DNA of 64,000 nucleotides from Tridacna crocea (Eukaryota; Mollusca; Bivalvia; Cardiida; Cardiidae). A model generated the notes under the pieces. That model was given only the letters and a program-made list of their open reading frames with translations, did not search any database and was not told the origin of the DNA. The stretch is taken from positions 29,694,296 through 29,758,295 of the forward strand of contig OX031068.1 in the NCBI GenBank assembly GCA_943736015.1. Direction: 5' to 3'. The position numbers and the translations under genes were made by a program. Position 1 is the stretch's first letter; each line of letters opens with the position of its first letter. Shown here piece by piece: positions 11,511-22,010 of this stretch.

Positions 11511-11590
11511 GGTAACCATTATGCGAAACGTAGAAAATGTTCGTTGCCAGTATTTTCTCATGTTTCTGCATGGTTTTAAAATACCCTTCC
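11511..11590 (+). repeat. Family A MITE fragment
   Basis: Only the core remains: ACGTAGAAAATGTTCG, then GCCAGTATTTTCTC and CATGGTTTTAAAATACCCTT. The hairpin is eroded. Confidence 0.5.
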
Positions 11591-11861
11591 CTTTCTAAAA
11601 AGCCCAATTCTTTAAATTTATTAAACTCAGCACATGTATCGTAATCTAAAAGTTAAATCTCCGTCTTGAACATTGAAAGTCGTTTGTTTTGAAACCTTTT
11701 TTCAGTCTTGATAAAGTATATTTCAAATAAAATGGGAAACATTTTTTTTTTTTAAATTATCTATGGCATGAAATGGTAAAGATTTTCAAGAAATAAAGTA
11801 CAGTTTTAACAACACTGAGAAAGAGGCCATTTAAAATTTAATTTTGAAAGGAGAAACCTTT

Positions 11862-12088
11862 TTAACTCTTTACACGAAAAAAAAATTTCAGCCTTTCCAA
11901 AATTGAAAGCATTTTCAGGTAGCAACTTTTTGATCTGGCACCACTGATCAAACCTGTCTGAAATAGGATGGAAGACATTTTAGGAAAAGGAAAACATGTC
12001 AATTAGGACCGTGTTCTCCTTTTCAGACCAAAAGTTCACAAGCCTTCTTCCTAGATATTTTAAACTCATTATTGGGGTAATAGAGGAG
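11862..12088 (-). mobile_element. Family A MITE, diverged copy
   Basis: TTAACTCTTTACACG at the left, TTGAAAGCATTTTCAGG and a disrupted hairpin (AGGAAAAGGAAAACATG / GTGTTCTCCTTTTC) identify a strongly diverged minus-oriented copy. A further scrap (CTGAGAAAGAGGCCATTT) lies just left at about 11815. Confidence 0.6.
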
Positions 12089-12412
12089 TAGATCTAAGTT
12101 TCTATACAATGTAAAAACATATACGGCTAACGGTAAATCAAAACTCTTTGCTATCACATGAAACTTTTCCTTCAAATGAACTGGAAAGGGGTTTCAGAAA
12201 AATCCATTCGTTTTATTTTTTTCAACATATCTTAACAAGCCTTCTTAAAGTTTGTTAAAACTCAGGATGGTAAACTGGTCTTCACTGCACAGGAACATTG
12301 CATAACTCTATAGACTTTGCTGTGTCAGGAGAGGCGATTTAAATGTATCGCAATATGTTATGCCTATATTCTAAACTCGCCTTCTAACAGTACTTTCAGT
12401 GCTTTGATTCAT

Positions 12413-12480
12413 GTATGACCCTGGGATCGAACCCAAGACCCCCTGTTCTCAATTACTGAGCTACCAGGACTCGGCTCTTG
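12413..12480 (-). repeat. tRNA-like sequence (SINE head or tRNA relic)
   Basis: The minus strand reads TCCTGGTAGCTCAGTAATTG (box A-like) and GGGTTCGATCCCAGGG (box B and a T-arm that folds), but the anticodon arm is not recognisable. It is a tRNA-derived relic rather than a working tRNA gene. Confidence 0.5.
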
Positions 12481-12689
12481 CAAAAGGGGGTTTGATGAAT
12501 CTCGGTGACGCACAATACCAATCGCGTCATCAATTATGTCACATAATGACGTCAATCACATTATATAATTATGGATCTTTATGAGCCATGGTCTGACAAA
12601 AGGGGGTTTAATTCATCTCCAAGCAAGCCGTCAAAGTGACAGATTTATTTAAATCCATTTTATCCAATGATCGACTTAATCATGAGGAA
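12481..12689. other. Unassigned DNA
   Basis: Two similar stretches, GCAAAAGGGGGTTTGATGAATC (about 12480) and GACAAAAGGGGGTTTAATTCATC (about 12595, both longer than quoted context), repeat in the same orientation and flank an ATGACGTCA-containing spacer. They resemble outer parts of hairpin elements elsewhere. Confidence 0.35.
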
Positions 12690-13058
12690 GAATGGTCTAT
12701 GGAAGCGACAAATGTTCATTGTCTGCGCATGTCATATTTACCGAAGATTCGACCTGTCTTATATGACACATCACACTCCCCGATATCAGGGAGACTGTAA
12801 TAACACGTGCTATAAAGTAGCAATGGAGAAAATGGTTTTTATCAATACGTTTGAGGAAGAATCAGGCCTGTTTCGGCCCCAGATTTCTCTGAACTGCTGA
12901 TCTGAATCGCGCCAGGTGGCATTTTATTGAGTATACGTTTATTTTAGTTTGAAATTCAAGGTAAGGGTTGTCGTGTAGACATGTGGTCAGGTCCTGTGTA
13001 CCCAGGATACCCAAATTAGGTAGATGGGTATTTGTAGAATGCCATCTAGCGGGATATA
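12690..13058 (+). repeat. Family I repeat, ~370 bp
   Basis: This segment matches 54534-54905 in the same orientation and 34757-35185 in the opposite one. Shared blocks are TGTCTGCGCATG, GAAGATTCGACCTGT, TATAAAGTAGCAATGGAGAAAA, CAGATTTCTCTGAACTGCTG and TGCCATCTAGCGGG. No protein signature is present. It is probably a non-autonomous transposon. Confidence 0.75.
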
Positions 13059-13070
13059 ATGGACCTACCT

Positions 13071-13135
13071 CAAAAAGTACCAACCCAGGTCAGCCTGCGC
13101 GGACTGCGCAGGCTGACCTGGGTTGGTACTTTTTG
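13071..13135. repeat. Family B hairpin, perfect copy
   Basis: Arms of 30 bases are perfectly complementary (CAAAAAGTACCAACCCAGGT and onward) around the 5-base loop GGACT. The perfection suggests recent insertion or conversion. It lies 12 bases right of a family I repeat. Confidence 0.9.
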
Positions 13136-13290
13136 CAGATGTATTAAGTCCTTCACAGAGCATGGCTGTTATAAAGTGATTCATTCTCTTTCCCTCCACC
13201 TTCTTCCAATGACAATTCAAGGCAATGAACTCCAGATATAAATTAGGGTTAACACTTTGTACCAGACACAAGACAACTTGCTGAACGCTT

Positions 13291-13514
13291 TATAACCCTT
13301 TCCTACACAACCCTACGTCTAAACGATCCTGAAAGCCTTTATGAAAATATCGTGGGGAAAAAGAGAAATGCCGGTAATGAGCATTTTCTCCTTTTCCCAT
13401 AAGGTTTTCTACCGTATTACGGACATACATCATCTTTTGGGCTATATTCAAGTAATCTGCAAATGGTTTTGAAACTGGTCACGTGCAAAATTGTGTCGTT
13501 TGGTAAAGAGTTAG
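13291..13514 (+). mobile_element. Family A MITE, diverged
   Basis: Left CCCTTTCCTACACAACCC, core GAAATGCCGGTAATGAGCAT, right TTGTGTCGTTTGGTAAAGAG. The terminal TTAA tetramers are mutated (TATAA and TTAG). Confidence 0.75.
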
Positions 13515-13806
13515 GGACATCTTACAATCTGCAGACGACACTTTGCCTCTTGCAGCAAACGAATTAAACAATAAAATAAAATGGCAAAAAGAGACATTCA
13601 TCCTAACGAGTAATATCACCGTTTGCCACGTTTTTAATTGTGTAATCATTCGTATTTGCGTATGAAATACGAATTCTGGTCGATAATTCACATTCTATAA
13701 ACACTTATCCCGCCAAAAAGTTCAACGATTTTTTTATGTCGATAGTAAAAACCTAGAAATTGCTACTTGAAGTTATTCTAATTTGGGGAATAAATATTTC
13801 CTTGTC

Positions 13807-13867
13807 GGACAGTGTAGATCCAAGATCAGACTGCACGTTCTGTGCAGTCTGATCTTGATCAACATTG
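13807..13867. repeat. Family D hairpin
   Basis: GACAGTGTAGATCCAAGATC, then AGACTGCACG, faces GTGCAGTCTGATCTTGATC around a TTCT loop; the arms are nearly perfect. It is flanked by GCCCGCAAAAGG, a flank also seen as TTTTGCGGACA at the copies at 23.6 and 33.5 kb. Confidence 0.8.
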
Positions 13868-14168
13868 CCCGCAAAAGGTCCTTGAGTTGCGGGCATAGCA
13901 GGTCAACTATTAAAAGATTTTCCAAAGGTTTCTTCTGCAAATTCGCTACTGGTGGTAAACGGATTCACGTGTCTGCTATTTAAGTGACACGAAACAGCCT
14001 AAGAGACGGTTTATGGTGCTAATGTCTACTTGGTGTCAATCTTTGTGCAATCTATTTGTCCAAAAAAGTAAGTTTGTTAGTGAGAAGTGCAAGGTCGCTA
14101 ACCAGACAATGATAAGTTAAACAGATTTTTGAGGCATGCACTGTGAAAAGAAGGTTTATTGCATTCGC

Positions 14169-14232
14169 AAAAATAATTGACTCAGGTCAGCCTACGCAGT
14201 CCGCACAGGCTGACCTCTGTCGATACATTTTG
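14169..14232. repeat. Family B hairpin
   Basis: AAATAATTGACTCAGGTCAG then CCTACGCA faces TGCGG..CAGGCTGACCTCTG as imperfect arms. It is inserted in the ~180 bp tandem repeat. Confidence 0.7.
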
Positions 14233-15013
14233 TTCTTCTTGATAAAGTTTCTACATATTTAAGGATCAGTTTTTACGTCAGGATTCAGCCGGCTGTGTTT
14301 AAAACCCCCTTTTGCTAGAGTTGTCTTCCATAAATGAAGGCTTTCATAGACATAAATTAACATCTTAAAGTCTGTTTTAATGTCCATCTTGTGCATCGTA
14401 TTGTCTTTCAGCTAACAAACAAAGCTGTTAGTGAAAATCGCAAGGTCACTTTCAAGACGTCAAACTGTTATATGGAAGCTTGGTTCCATGAAGTAAAAAT
14501 ATCTTAATTATTTCCTATCATACTCTCCTAATTGTATTCTGTCGATGAATGATTTTGGGCAGCTACCTGTTCCAGGCGACAATGTTGTATACAATTATAC
14601 TGTTTTCCATAAATTGTAGACTGTCACAATTTCTTATCATTTTGTTGTCTATTTGTTGTCCATCTTGAGCAGTCTGTCAGTACACAAAAATATTTTTCAG
14701 TGAGAGGTACAAGATCTCTTACAAGAACAGATTTTTTTTATACGAATTCACGTACTATGTTCAACTTTTTTCCAGAAATGAAACAAAGGCTTTCAGACGT
14801 TATCTTCCTATTGTTATACTATCTATATGCTGTCCGTCTTGTCCATTCTATTAGTCTACATTGGGTGTCGGTGAAAAGTCTAAGGGTGCAAACAAGCCGA
14901 AGAAATTGTGCAGGGATAATTTATGTTTATTGAATTCAACTGTTTTTCATCATGATTCGAGGGTTTTCAGAAACTTTTTAATGGGTTTTCAAGTGTGAAG
15001 TGTAGAAGAGAGA

Positions 15014-15235
15014 TTACTCATTCCTTGCTGCATAACTTTGTCCCTTATAAAATCAATATTTGCCAACTGCGTTGGAAAGAATTCTCTTTCGCTCAGTGAT
15101 TAAGGTGTTGGTCCTTTAACTTCGACAGACGAGGATCCTGTTCGCAAGGGCTCGAATTCCGCTAGATAGGGTTTATATTTCAGCTATGCGTTTATTGCGA
15201 ACTTTCATGTTCGTAAGATGGGACTCGTCCTGGAT
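15014..15235 (+). repeat. Duplicated tRNA-like segment, copy 1 (empty site)
   Basis: A box A-like TCGCTCAGTGATTAAGG and a box B-like GGGCTCGAATTCC about 45 bases further on suggest a tRNA-derived SINE. The segment recurs at 15330-15765, where a family A MITE sits in its TTAA. Here the TTAA (about 15100) is unoccupied. Confidence 0.6.
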
Positions 15236-15329
15236 TGGCCACTAAGTCATTCCTTATCTTGATAAAAGACTTACTAACTAATATGAATTTGTGTCGTCAA
15301 AACGATGACATTTGAAAAAGAGGGGTTGT

Positions 15330-15765
15330 GATACGTGCAACACCCTTACTGCATAGCTTCGCCCCGTATAAAACATCATTACCTTACAGTTGTGTCGAGA
15401 AAAATTCTCTTTGTCTCTTTACTTAACCCATTACCATACAATCCCTACTTTTAACGCCCCTGAAAAAGAAGACTTTTGAAAACACTTTGGGAAAAGGAGA
15501 AAATGCTGGTTACCAGCATTTTCTCCTTTTCCCATTGTGTTTTCGACCCTTCCCAGAACAAATTTCATATTTTCAGTCAGCTTTATTTTGTCGTCTGCAA
15601 ATGCTTTCAATTTGGACCAATCTAAAATTTTCTCGTGTGGTAAAAAGTTAAGGTGTTTGTATTTTTAAATTTCGACAGATTCAGTTCGAATGAGTAAGTA
15701 ATCTTGCCAGGCACGGTTTGTAATTCAGCTTTGCGTTTGTTGCGAACTTTCATGTTTGTAAGACA
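15330..15765 (+). repeat. Duplicated tRNA-like segment, copy 2 (occupied site)
   Basis: Blocks shared with copy 1 are CTTACTGCATAGCTTCG, AAAATTCTCTTTGTC, TAAGGTGTTTG, ATTTCGACAGA and TGCGAACTTTCATGTTTGT. Copy 2 carries the 15423-15651 MITE between TCTTTACTTAA and TTAAGGTG. The rest is similar but clearly diverged from copy 1. Confidence 0.6.
15423..15651 (+). mobile_element. Family A MITE with visible empty-site paralogue
   Basis: Complete copy with TTAA ends and a perfect core. Compared with the related segment at about 15090-15110 (GTGATTAAGGTGTTGG), the MITE separates CTTAA from TTAAGGTGTTTG, so one TTAA became two. Confidence 0.9.
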
Positions 15766-15965
15766 CGTTATTTTGGTGTCCACCTTGTGCAATTTGTAAG
15801 TCACAAAACAGTGTTATTGGTGAAAAGTGAAAGGTCGCTGAACAGACTGCATAACTGTGTTTGGAAATTCGTGTAGAATTCAACTGTCTGCTGTAAATGA
15901 TACGAGGGTTGTCAGAGAGTTTTTTATGGTTTTAATGTCAATTTGGTGTCCATCTTGTGCTGTCT

Positions 15966-16195
15966 TTAACCCATTACCACACAGTCCCTACTTTTGACGC
16001 CCCCGAGAAAGAAGCCTTTTGAAAACCCTATGGGAAAAGGAGAAAATGCTGGTAACCAGCATTTTCTCCTTTTCCCACAGTGTTTTCTACCCTTCCCAGA
16101 ACAAATTTCAATTTTTTAGTCACCTTTATTTTTGTTGTCTGCAAATGCTTTCAATTTTGACCAGTCTAAAATTTTCGCGTGTGGTAAAGAGTTAA
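15966..16195 (+). mobile_element. Family A MITE
   Basis: Complete copy with TTAA at both ends, core GGTAACCAGC and right end GTGTGGTAAAGAGTTAA. It is inserted in the ~180 bp tandem repeat. Confidence 0.9.
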
Positions 16196-16290
16196 GTCCA
16201 TAAACAGGGCTGTTAGACAGAAGTGGAAGGCCGCCGCCGAGACGATCATCGCAGACGACAAATAACTTACTGCTGATGGTGAGATTTGCC

Positions 16291-16500
16291 TTAAACTCAT
16301 TACCAAACGACAAAACTTTAGGTTTGTGCAAATCGAAAGCATTTGCAGTAGACAAAATAAAAGACTAAAAAATTAAAATTTGTTTTGTGAATGATATAAA
16401 ACATTGTTAGAGAAGGAGCATTTTCTCCTTTTCCCACAGCGTTTTCTAAGGCTTCCATCTCAGGTTCGTCAAAAGTAGGGATTATGTGGTAATGTGTTAA
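16291..16500 (-). mobile_element. Family A MITE, one hairpin arm lost
   Basis: Both ends are good (TTAAACTCATTACCAAACGAC and TGTGGTAATGTGTTAA). The hairpin is collapsed: AGAGAAGGAGCATTTTCTCC retains only part of one arm. Confidence 0.8.
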
Positions 16501-16765
16501 AGGGTAAACAAAACCTTGAGGAGAAGCTGCTAGTTACCAGTATTTTCTCTTTGGTCAGCCGTATTTTGAATGCAAATTCCCCTTGCACCGTAAAGATACA
16601 AGTTTTTGAAAGTCTTACTATCAAGACATGGTCAAAATGGCGACGCAATCTTTTACAAAATATCTCCTTGTTTCAACGAACATTTGAAAAAAAAAAGTTA
16701 TAAAAAGCAAGCTACCTGCGTTTTCTCCTTTTCCAACGAGGTTTCCTATCCCTAGAAAGATTATC
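16498..16765 (+). repeat. Family A MITE fragments
   Basis: Two eroded pieces: GCTGCTAGTTACCAGTATTTTCTC (about 16525, partly quoted) and CTACCTGCGTTTTCTCC (about 16713). They lie between two better copies and share the TTAA of the left neighbour. Confidence 0.5.
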
Positions 16766-16773
16766 TCCAACAT

Positions 16774-17013
16774 TTAATCCTTTCCCAAACAATCCCCGGT
16801 TTTTACGGGACAGGAATAGATGCCTTTTGAAAACATTGTGGGAAAAGGAGAAAATGCTGGTAACCAGCATTTTCTCCTTTTCCCACAATGTTTTCTACCC
16901 AATCATATAGAAAAATCATCTTTTTAGCAACTGTTAATTTTTCATCTGCAAAATGCTTTCAAAATGCTTTCAATTTGGTCTGGTCTATATTTTGACGTTA
17001 GGAAAAGGGTTAA
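16774..17013 (+). mobile_element. Family A MITE, subfamily with TTTCCCAAAC end
   Basis: TTAATCCTTTCCCAAACAAT at the left, GGAAAAGGGTTAA at the right and a perfect core. The TTTTTACGG and ATCATCTTTTTAGCA variants are shared with the copies at 19019 and 42561, which defines a subfamily. A short internal duplication (AAAATGCTTTC twice) is present near 16955. Confidence 0.85.
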
Positions 17014-18243
17014 GCAACATTTAATTTATTGTCTGCAAGTACTATGTAGTTGGACAAGTCTGAACATTCCTTGTCTGGCAAAGAACTAAGTCCAGACTAG
17101 CTTGTTCATTATGTCTGTGACTCCTTCCCAACTGGAAAATATAGCTACGGTTTATTTGTTGCTGTAGCAACATGACTGTATCAATGAACTGATCCAAAGT
17201 ATTTTGCATTTGTCAAAAACGATGCTTTTTACGAATTCGATTTCATTCAAACTTGAAGTTTCTTCTTGCTTTTCTGATTAAATTTACAATGGTCTTGACA
17301 TTATTTTGTTCTAATGTACTTGAGAAGTATCGGACTATTTGAAAGGCGTTTTGATAATGCTGTTCAGAGGCATTTTCAGCAAGCTGCCGAGCGTTGACAT
17401 AATAATTATGAAGGCGAGAATGAAAATCTCGCCTTTTAAAAATGTTAGTCTCTACTTCTGGTCAGTGTTATACCTGCAAAGACATCTTTCGAAGCAGGCA
17501 ACAAGAACACTTAATTAAAGACGTATATCTATATTTTTTTCTAATGGACAGATGTTTTTAAAACGTTGCTCATACAAAGCTCATCATGTCTCTAGGAAAA
17601 TTCAATTTAAAAAAAAAAAAAAAAAGACATGGGTCGCTCTGCTCGTTTCTGAAAAACTTGACTTTGGAAAGGGTATATGTAGTTCCAAATTAATCTAATA
17701 TTTGACTTAACATACATCTTTAATAATCAGTTACACATTGAAATGATAGGAACAATAAAAAACTACACACCGTTTTAATAAAAGTTCATTTAGTTTTTAA
17801 AAAGCCTGGTTTTGGGCATGGTAAATGTATAAATATGTATAATACGTACATATAGACAATTAAGTGAACAAAATATGACCGAATTAAGAGTTAATCTTAA
17901 TAAATACATACTTTCTAACAGAGCAGATTTTTCTCTAAATTTCGACACTTATAGTATTTATTATTCTAAACAAAGAAAATGGCACCTGTCCGGGCTTGTT
18001 CTGTCGGGAAATAGGGAGGAAGGTCACTGTGGATAATAAAAAAAAAAGAGGATAAAAGCTCAGCAGACACAGTGGGAGAAGAACAAATGGCTCATTCGGC
18101 GCTATTTCTCCCTTTCCCGCAATAAGTTTTACAGTTTAAACAGCTATACTTCTACATATTTAAATTTTCTTCTTTTGTTTTCTTCTTTGGTTTTTAATAT
18201 TGTGTCAACAGTATTACAATTATTCCACGGTAACAATTCACAG

Positions 18244-18245
<2 letters not shown>
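17014..18245. other. Unassigned DNA with small hairpins
   Basis: A GC-rich hairpin AAGGCGAGA..TCTCGCCTT lies at 17411-17438, and a poly-A tract at about 17611. A scrap resembling the family A core (GTGGGAGAAGAACAAATGGC ... TATTTCTCCCTTTCCC) lies at 18076-18125. No gene was recognised. Confidence 0.45.
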
Positions 18246-18298
<53 letters not shown>

Positions 18299-18312
18299 GT
18301 CTCTCTCACTCT
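18246..18312. repeat. (CT)n microsatellite
   Basis: About 22 CT units are nearly uninterrupted, then degenerate into TCTCTGTCTCTCTCACTC. Confidence 0.95.
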
Positions 18313-18643
18313 TTACTTATTCTATATGCATAAAGAACAAAGGTGAACTTTTGAATGGATCCATGACAGAAACATGCGCAGTGGGATGCGCACAAACATT
18401 TATTATATACGTCGTTAAGTGTGCAAGGTAAAAATGTTCGTGAAGCATTACACTAAGTAAGTTATTATATAATGATGGAGCCATAAAATCCATTCTGTGA
18501 ACAACAAACTAAATCATAAGAAAGAATAGCCCTTGCATAGAAGTTCTGATTGATAAACCCCATAAGCTGAGATTGACCACTGAACCTAAGAATCTATGCG
18601 AAGCCTATAGCACAAATAATTGCATGACAGTATAAGCGTTCCA

Positions 18644-18840
18644 TTAAAGCAACTCCCTACCAAACGACATAATATAAGCATTTGCAGACGACAAAATAGA
18701 TATGACTAACAGATTGACATTTGTGTAGGGAAGGGAAGAAAACATTTTGGGAAAAGGGGAAAATGCTGGTAACCAGCATTTCTCCTTTTCCCACAATGTT
18801 TTCAAAAGCCTTTTTTTCTCAGGGTCCTGAAACAAGCACT
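18644..18840 (-). mobile_element. Family A MITE, end replaced by microsatellite
   Basis: TTAAAGCAACTCCCTACCAAAC, ATTTGCAGACGACAAAATAG and a core with one base lost are present. The distal end stops at CCTGAAACAAGCACTACG, where a (TATC)n array begins, so the terminal TTAA is missing. Confidence 0.8.
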
Positions 18841-18842
18841 AC

Positions 18843-18843
18843 G

Positions 18844-18886
<43 letters not shown>

Positions 18887-18887
18887 A
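18843..18887. repeat. (TATC)n microsatellite
   Basis: About 11 TATC units directly abut the truncated end of a family A MITE. Confidence 0.95.
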
Positions 18888-19018
18888 CTTTGACATGAAA
18901 AACATTTATAGATGACAAATAGTTCTAACCTATGTCTGTCCACGTATTCTGTGCAAGCTGGCATGATTCGATTCTTTTGGCAGATGCATGAAACAGCCTT
19001 TTCACAAGGCGTGGCTCC

Positions 19019-19248
19019 TTTAACACTTTTCCAAACAATCTCTGGTTTTTACGGGTCTGGAATAGTAGCCTTTTGAAAACATTGTGGAAAAAGGAGAAAA
19101 TGCTGGTTACCAGCATTTTCTCCTTTTCCCACAATGTTTTCTACCCTATCATGGACAGAAATCATCTTTTCAGCAAGAGTTGAATTGTCGTCTGCAAATG
19201 CTTTCAATTTGGTCTTGTCCAAAAGTTTGTCGTATGGGAAAAGGTTAA
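19019..19248 (+). mobile_element. Family A MITE, TTTCCCAAAC subfamily
   Basis: Complete copy with TTAA ends and a good core. ATCATCTTTTCAGCAAG and GTCTTGTCCAAAAG place it with the copies at 16774 and 42561. Confidence 0.9.
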
Positions 19249-19565
19249 AACTTGCATCTATGGCAATACACGTAGATATAAACGAAATGCCAAATTCAAC
19301 TACATATTCAACCTAATGGCTGAATAAAATATGACAATTACCGGTTATAAAGAAGACATAAACGATCATTCCTGAGATGATGTGGGAGTTTCAAGGCCGA
19401 GAAATAAATCCACGGCCTCCGTTTCAAAATTGTTTGGCTTCTATTTCAATATAAAAGCTGGCACGGAATTTTACAGCAACAATAAAACGCCTCTGTGTAG
19501 CATAGACTAGTATACGTGTGTAACTCCGGTAAAAGTCTCTAGTCAACGTCCACATTCTACAAACA

Positions 19566-20278
19566 GCGAGGTATACTTAACATGGAGATGCCTCCCGGAT
19601 GCATGTCAAAGCGAGATACATTTAACATAACCTTCCTCCCGAATGAGCGTCAAAGCGAGGTATATTTAACATGAACTTGCTCACAAATGAGTGTCAAAGC
19701 GAGAAGTATTTAACGTGAACTTGTCCTCCGAATGAGTGTCAAAGCACGGTAAATTAAACATGAACTTGATCCCGAATGAGTGTCAAAGAGAGGTATATCT
19801 AATAAGAACATGCCCTCGGAAAGGGATGTCAGTGCGAGGTACATTTAACATGAACTTGCTCCCGAATGAGTGTCAAGGCGAGATATATATTTAACATGAA
19901 CTTGCTCCCGAATGAGTGTCAAGGCGAGATATATATTTAACATGATTATGCCCTTCGAATGAGTGCCAAAGCGATGTATATTTAACATGAACTTGCTCCC
20001 GAATGAGTGTCAAAACGAGGTATATTTAACATGAACTTGCCATCGAATGAGATTCACAGCGAGGTAAATTTAACATGAACTTGTTCCCGAATGAGTGTGA
20101 AAGCGAGGTAGCTTTCACATGAACATGCCCTTCGAATGAGTGTCAAAGGGAGGTAAATTTAACATGAACATGCCCTCCGAACAAACGTCATAGCGAGGTA
20201 CATTTAGCATGAACTTGTATTCCTAATAAGGGTCAAAGTAAAGTATGTTTAGTATGAACTTGTCTTTCGAATGAGTCT
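19566..20278. repeat. 44-45 bp minisatellite, array 1
   Basis: About 16 imperfect tandem copies of a unit containing TTTAACATGAACTTGC, TCCCGAATGAGTGTCAAAGC and GAGGTATA. Units vary by single bases and small indels, so no long frame survives. The same unit forms array 2 at 21467-22010. Confidence 0.9.
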
Positions 20279-20530
20279 ATGTGGTTTATATAAGCAATTG
20301 ATATTGATCTAATAGACTATTGTCACATGTAGAGAAAGATGGCTAGAGTAAGAGCACTTGTCTACACTATGAAGGCTTTCAGTTTTAGACCTCGGCACAT
20401 TCGGAGCCAAGATCACAGACCAGAGAGCGGTGACTTATTGTTCATGTGCCCAGATTAGTGGTCACAGAATGAAAATCAATTGCTTGATTTAAATGTATAT
20501 TTAGACCTAGTTAGCTCATATATAGTTGAC
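20279..20530. other. Spacer between minisatellite arrays
   Basis: No recognised feature. Together with 20602-21466 it separates two arrays of the same minisatellite. Confidence 0.5.
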
Positions 20531-20536
20531 TTATTT

Positions 20537-20601
<65 letters not shown>
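20531..20601. repeat. Poly-C followed by (CT)n
   Basis: Nine or more C, then about 28 CT units. Confidence 0.95.
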
Positions 20602-20602
<1 letters not shown>

Positions 20603-20824
20603 ATATTTTCGATTTGTTCTGTAGATGGCACTTAATCATTCCTTTTACATTACAATGCACACAATCTTATTTGAAATTAATACTCCACTTTGAACTAAAT
20701 ATATTCCGCTCCGACGTTTTCTTACTGTCATTAAAGCTGCCAAATGTATAAGGCTTCTAAAATACAGTCGATCTCATGGAAACGTCATTTGCATAATTCT
20801 TTTGATAAAATTGTGGTCAATGGA

Positions 20825-20870
20825 AATCCAAGATCAAACTGCAGGTTCTGTACAGTCTGTTCTTCATCTT
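20825..20870. repeat. Family D hairpin, eroded
   Basis: ATCCAAGATCAAACTGCAGG faces TGTACAGTCTGTTCTTCATC. Several base pairs are lost. Confidence 0.6.
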
Positions 20871-21114
20871 CACCGTTCGTAATCGTCATAAACAGTGCCT
20901 ATGTCTGTAAAAGAAAATATAGTAACTATAGACGTCTATCTTTCTCAGACATACTTTAGAAAAAGGGGGATTGATGGATCTGCATGATCCCCAATACAAA
21001 GCATACAAATCAAGTTATTACATACTTTTGGAGCCATAAACCCAATTTTGTTGAAAAAGCTGGCAGAACCATTAGGTAGACTGGTTCTTTGAAATGTAGC
21101 AAAAATACCAAAAT

Positions 21115-21180
21115 CAAAAAGTTTCGGCCCAGGTCAGCCTGCGCATTCCGCGCAGGCTGACCTGGGCCGAAATTGTTTGC
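21115..21180. repeat. Family B hairpin
   Basis: CAAAAAGTTTCGGCCCAGGT then CAGCCTGCGC faces GCGCAGGCTGACCTGGGCCG around an ATTCC loop; the arms are nearly perfect over 30 bases. Confidence 0.85.
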
Positions 21181-21466
21181 AAATGTACTAATTTACGAAT
21201 CCCTGTTTTCACACAGCATGGCTCATCTAGTTTTTTTCCTCGAGTCTGTGAAATAAACAACTGTTAAGTCGACAGGAAAGGTTATAGAGTAGACAATAGG
21301 TCGACGATCTGAGGAATTACCAGGTCACTTGTGAGATTTAATAAATCTTTTCCCTGTATATAGCCAGTATTCCTGGAACTATAGCTTGACTTTGATTGAA
21401 CTATGAGTAAGGGAAACCTGTTGCCCTGATAACGACATATAAAATCTATTCTCTGGCAATGATTCC

Positions 21467-22010
21467 CGAATGAGTTTCAAAGCGATGTATATTTAACATG
21501 AACATGACCTCCGAATGAGTGTCAAAGCGAGGTATATTTAACATGAACATGACCTCCGAATGAGTGCCAAAGCGAGGTAGATTTAACTTGAACATGACCT
21601 CCGAATGAGTGTCAAAGCGAGGTAGATTTAACTTGAACATGACCTCCGAATGACTGCCAAGGCGAGGTAGATTTAACTTGAACATGACCTCCGAATGAGT
21701 GTCAAAGCGAGGTAGATTTAACTTGAACATGACCTCCGAATGAGTGCCAAAGCGAGGTAGATTTAACTTGAACTTGATCTCGAATGAGTGTCAAAGCGAT
21801 GTATATTTAACATGAACATGCCCTCCGAATGGTGTCAAAGCAAAGTAGATTTAACCGGATTTGTCTACAAATTAGAGTCAAATCGAGGTATGTTTAACAT
21901 GAACTTATGCTCTGAATGAGTGTTAAAGCGAGGACTGTATTTCATATGAACGTGTCCTCCGAATGAGCATCAAAGCGCGGTGTATTTACGATAGACTTGT
22001 CCCTCGACAA
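21467..22010. repeat. 44-45 bp minisatellite, array 2
   Basis: About 12 copies of the array 1 unit. In the middle section units are exactly 45 bp, so the minus strand stays open for 94 codons as a 15-residue repeat (MFKLNLPRFDTHSEV type); this is a by-product of the period. Units carrying GTGTCAAAGC and GTGCCAAAGC or GTGCCAAGGC alternate, which indicates a 90 bp dimer. Confidence 0.9.

Larger units (their letters stand above)
13970..16280. repeat. Degenerate ~180 bp tandem repeat, interrupted
   Basis: Units sharing TTGGTGTCCATCTTGTGC, GTTAGTGAGAAGTGCAAGGTC and an AATTCAACTGT..CATAAATGA block begin near 13970, 14318, 14577, 14757, 14937, 15700 and 15885. The three central starts are 180 bases apart, and the others are displaced by inserted elements (family B at 14169-14232, family A at 15423-15651 and 15966-16195). 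The units differ widely, so the array is old. No gene was found in it. Confidence 0.55.

Noticed and set aside
12413-12480. Functional tRNA gene
   Set aside because: Boxes A and B are present, but there is no recognisable anticodon arm.
17411-17438. GC-rich hairpin followed by T-rich sequence, like a bacterial terminator
   Set aside because: The window is eukaryotic and no transcription unit ends here. It is only a small palindrome.
21446-21730. 94-codon frame with a 15-residue repeat
   Set aside because: It results from 45 bp minisatellite units that happen to stay in frame; neighbouring units with indels destroy it.
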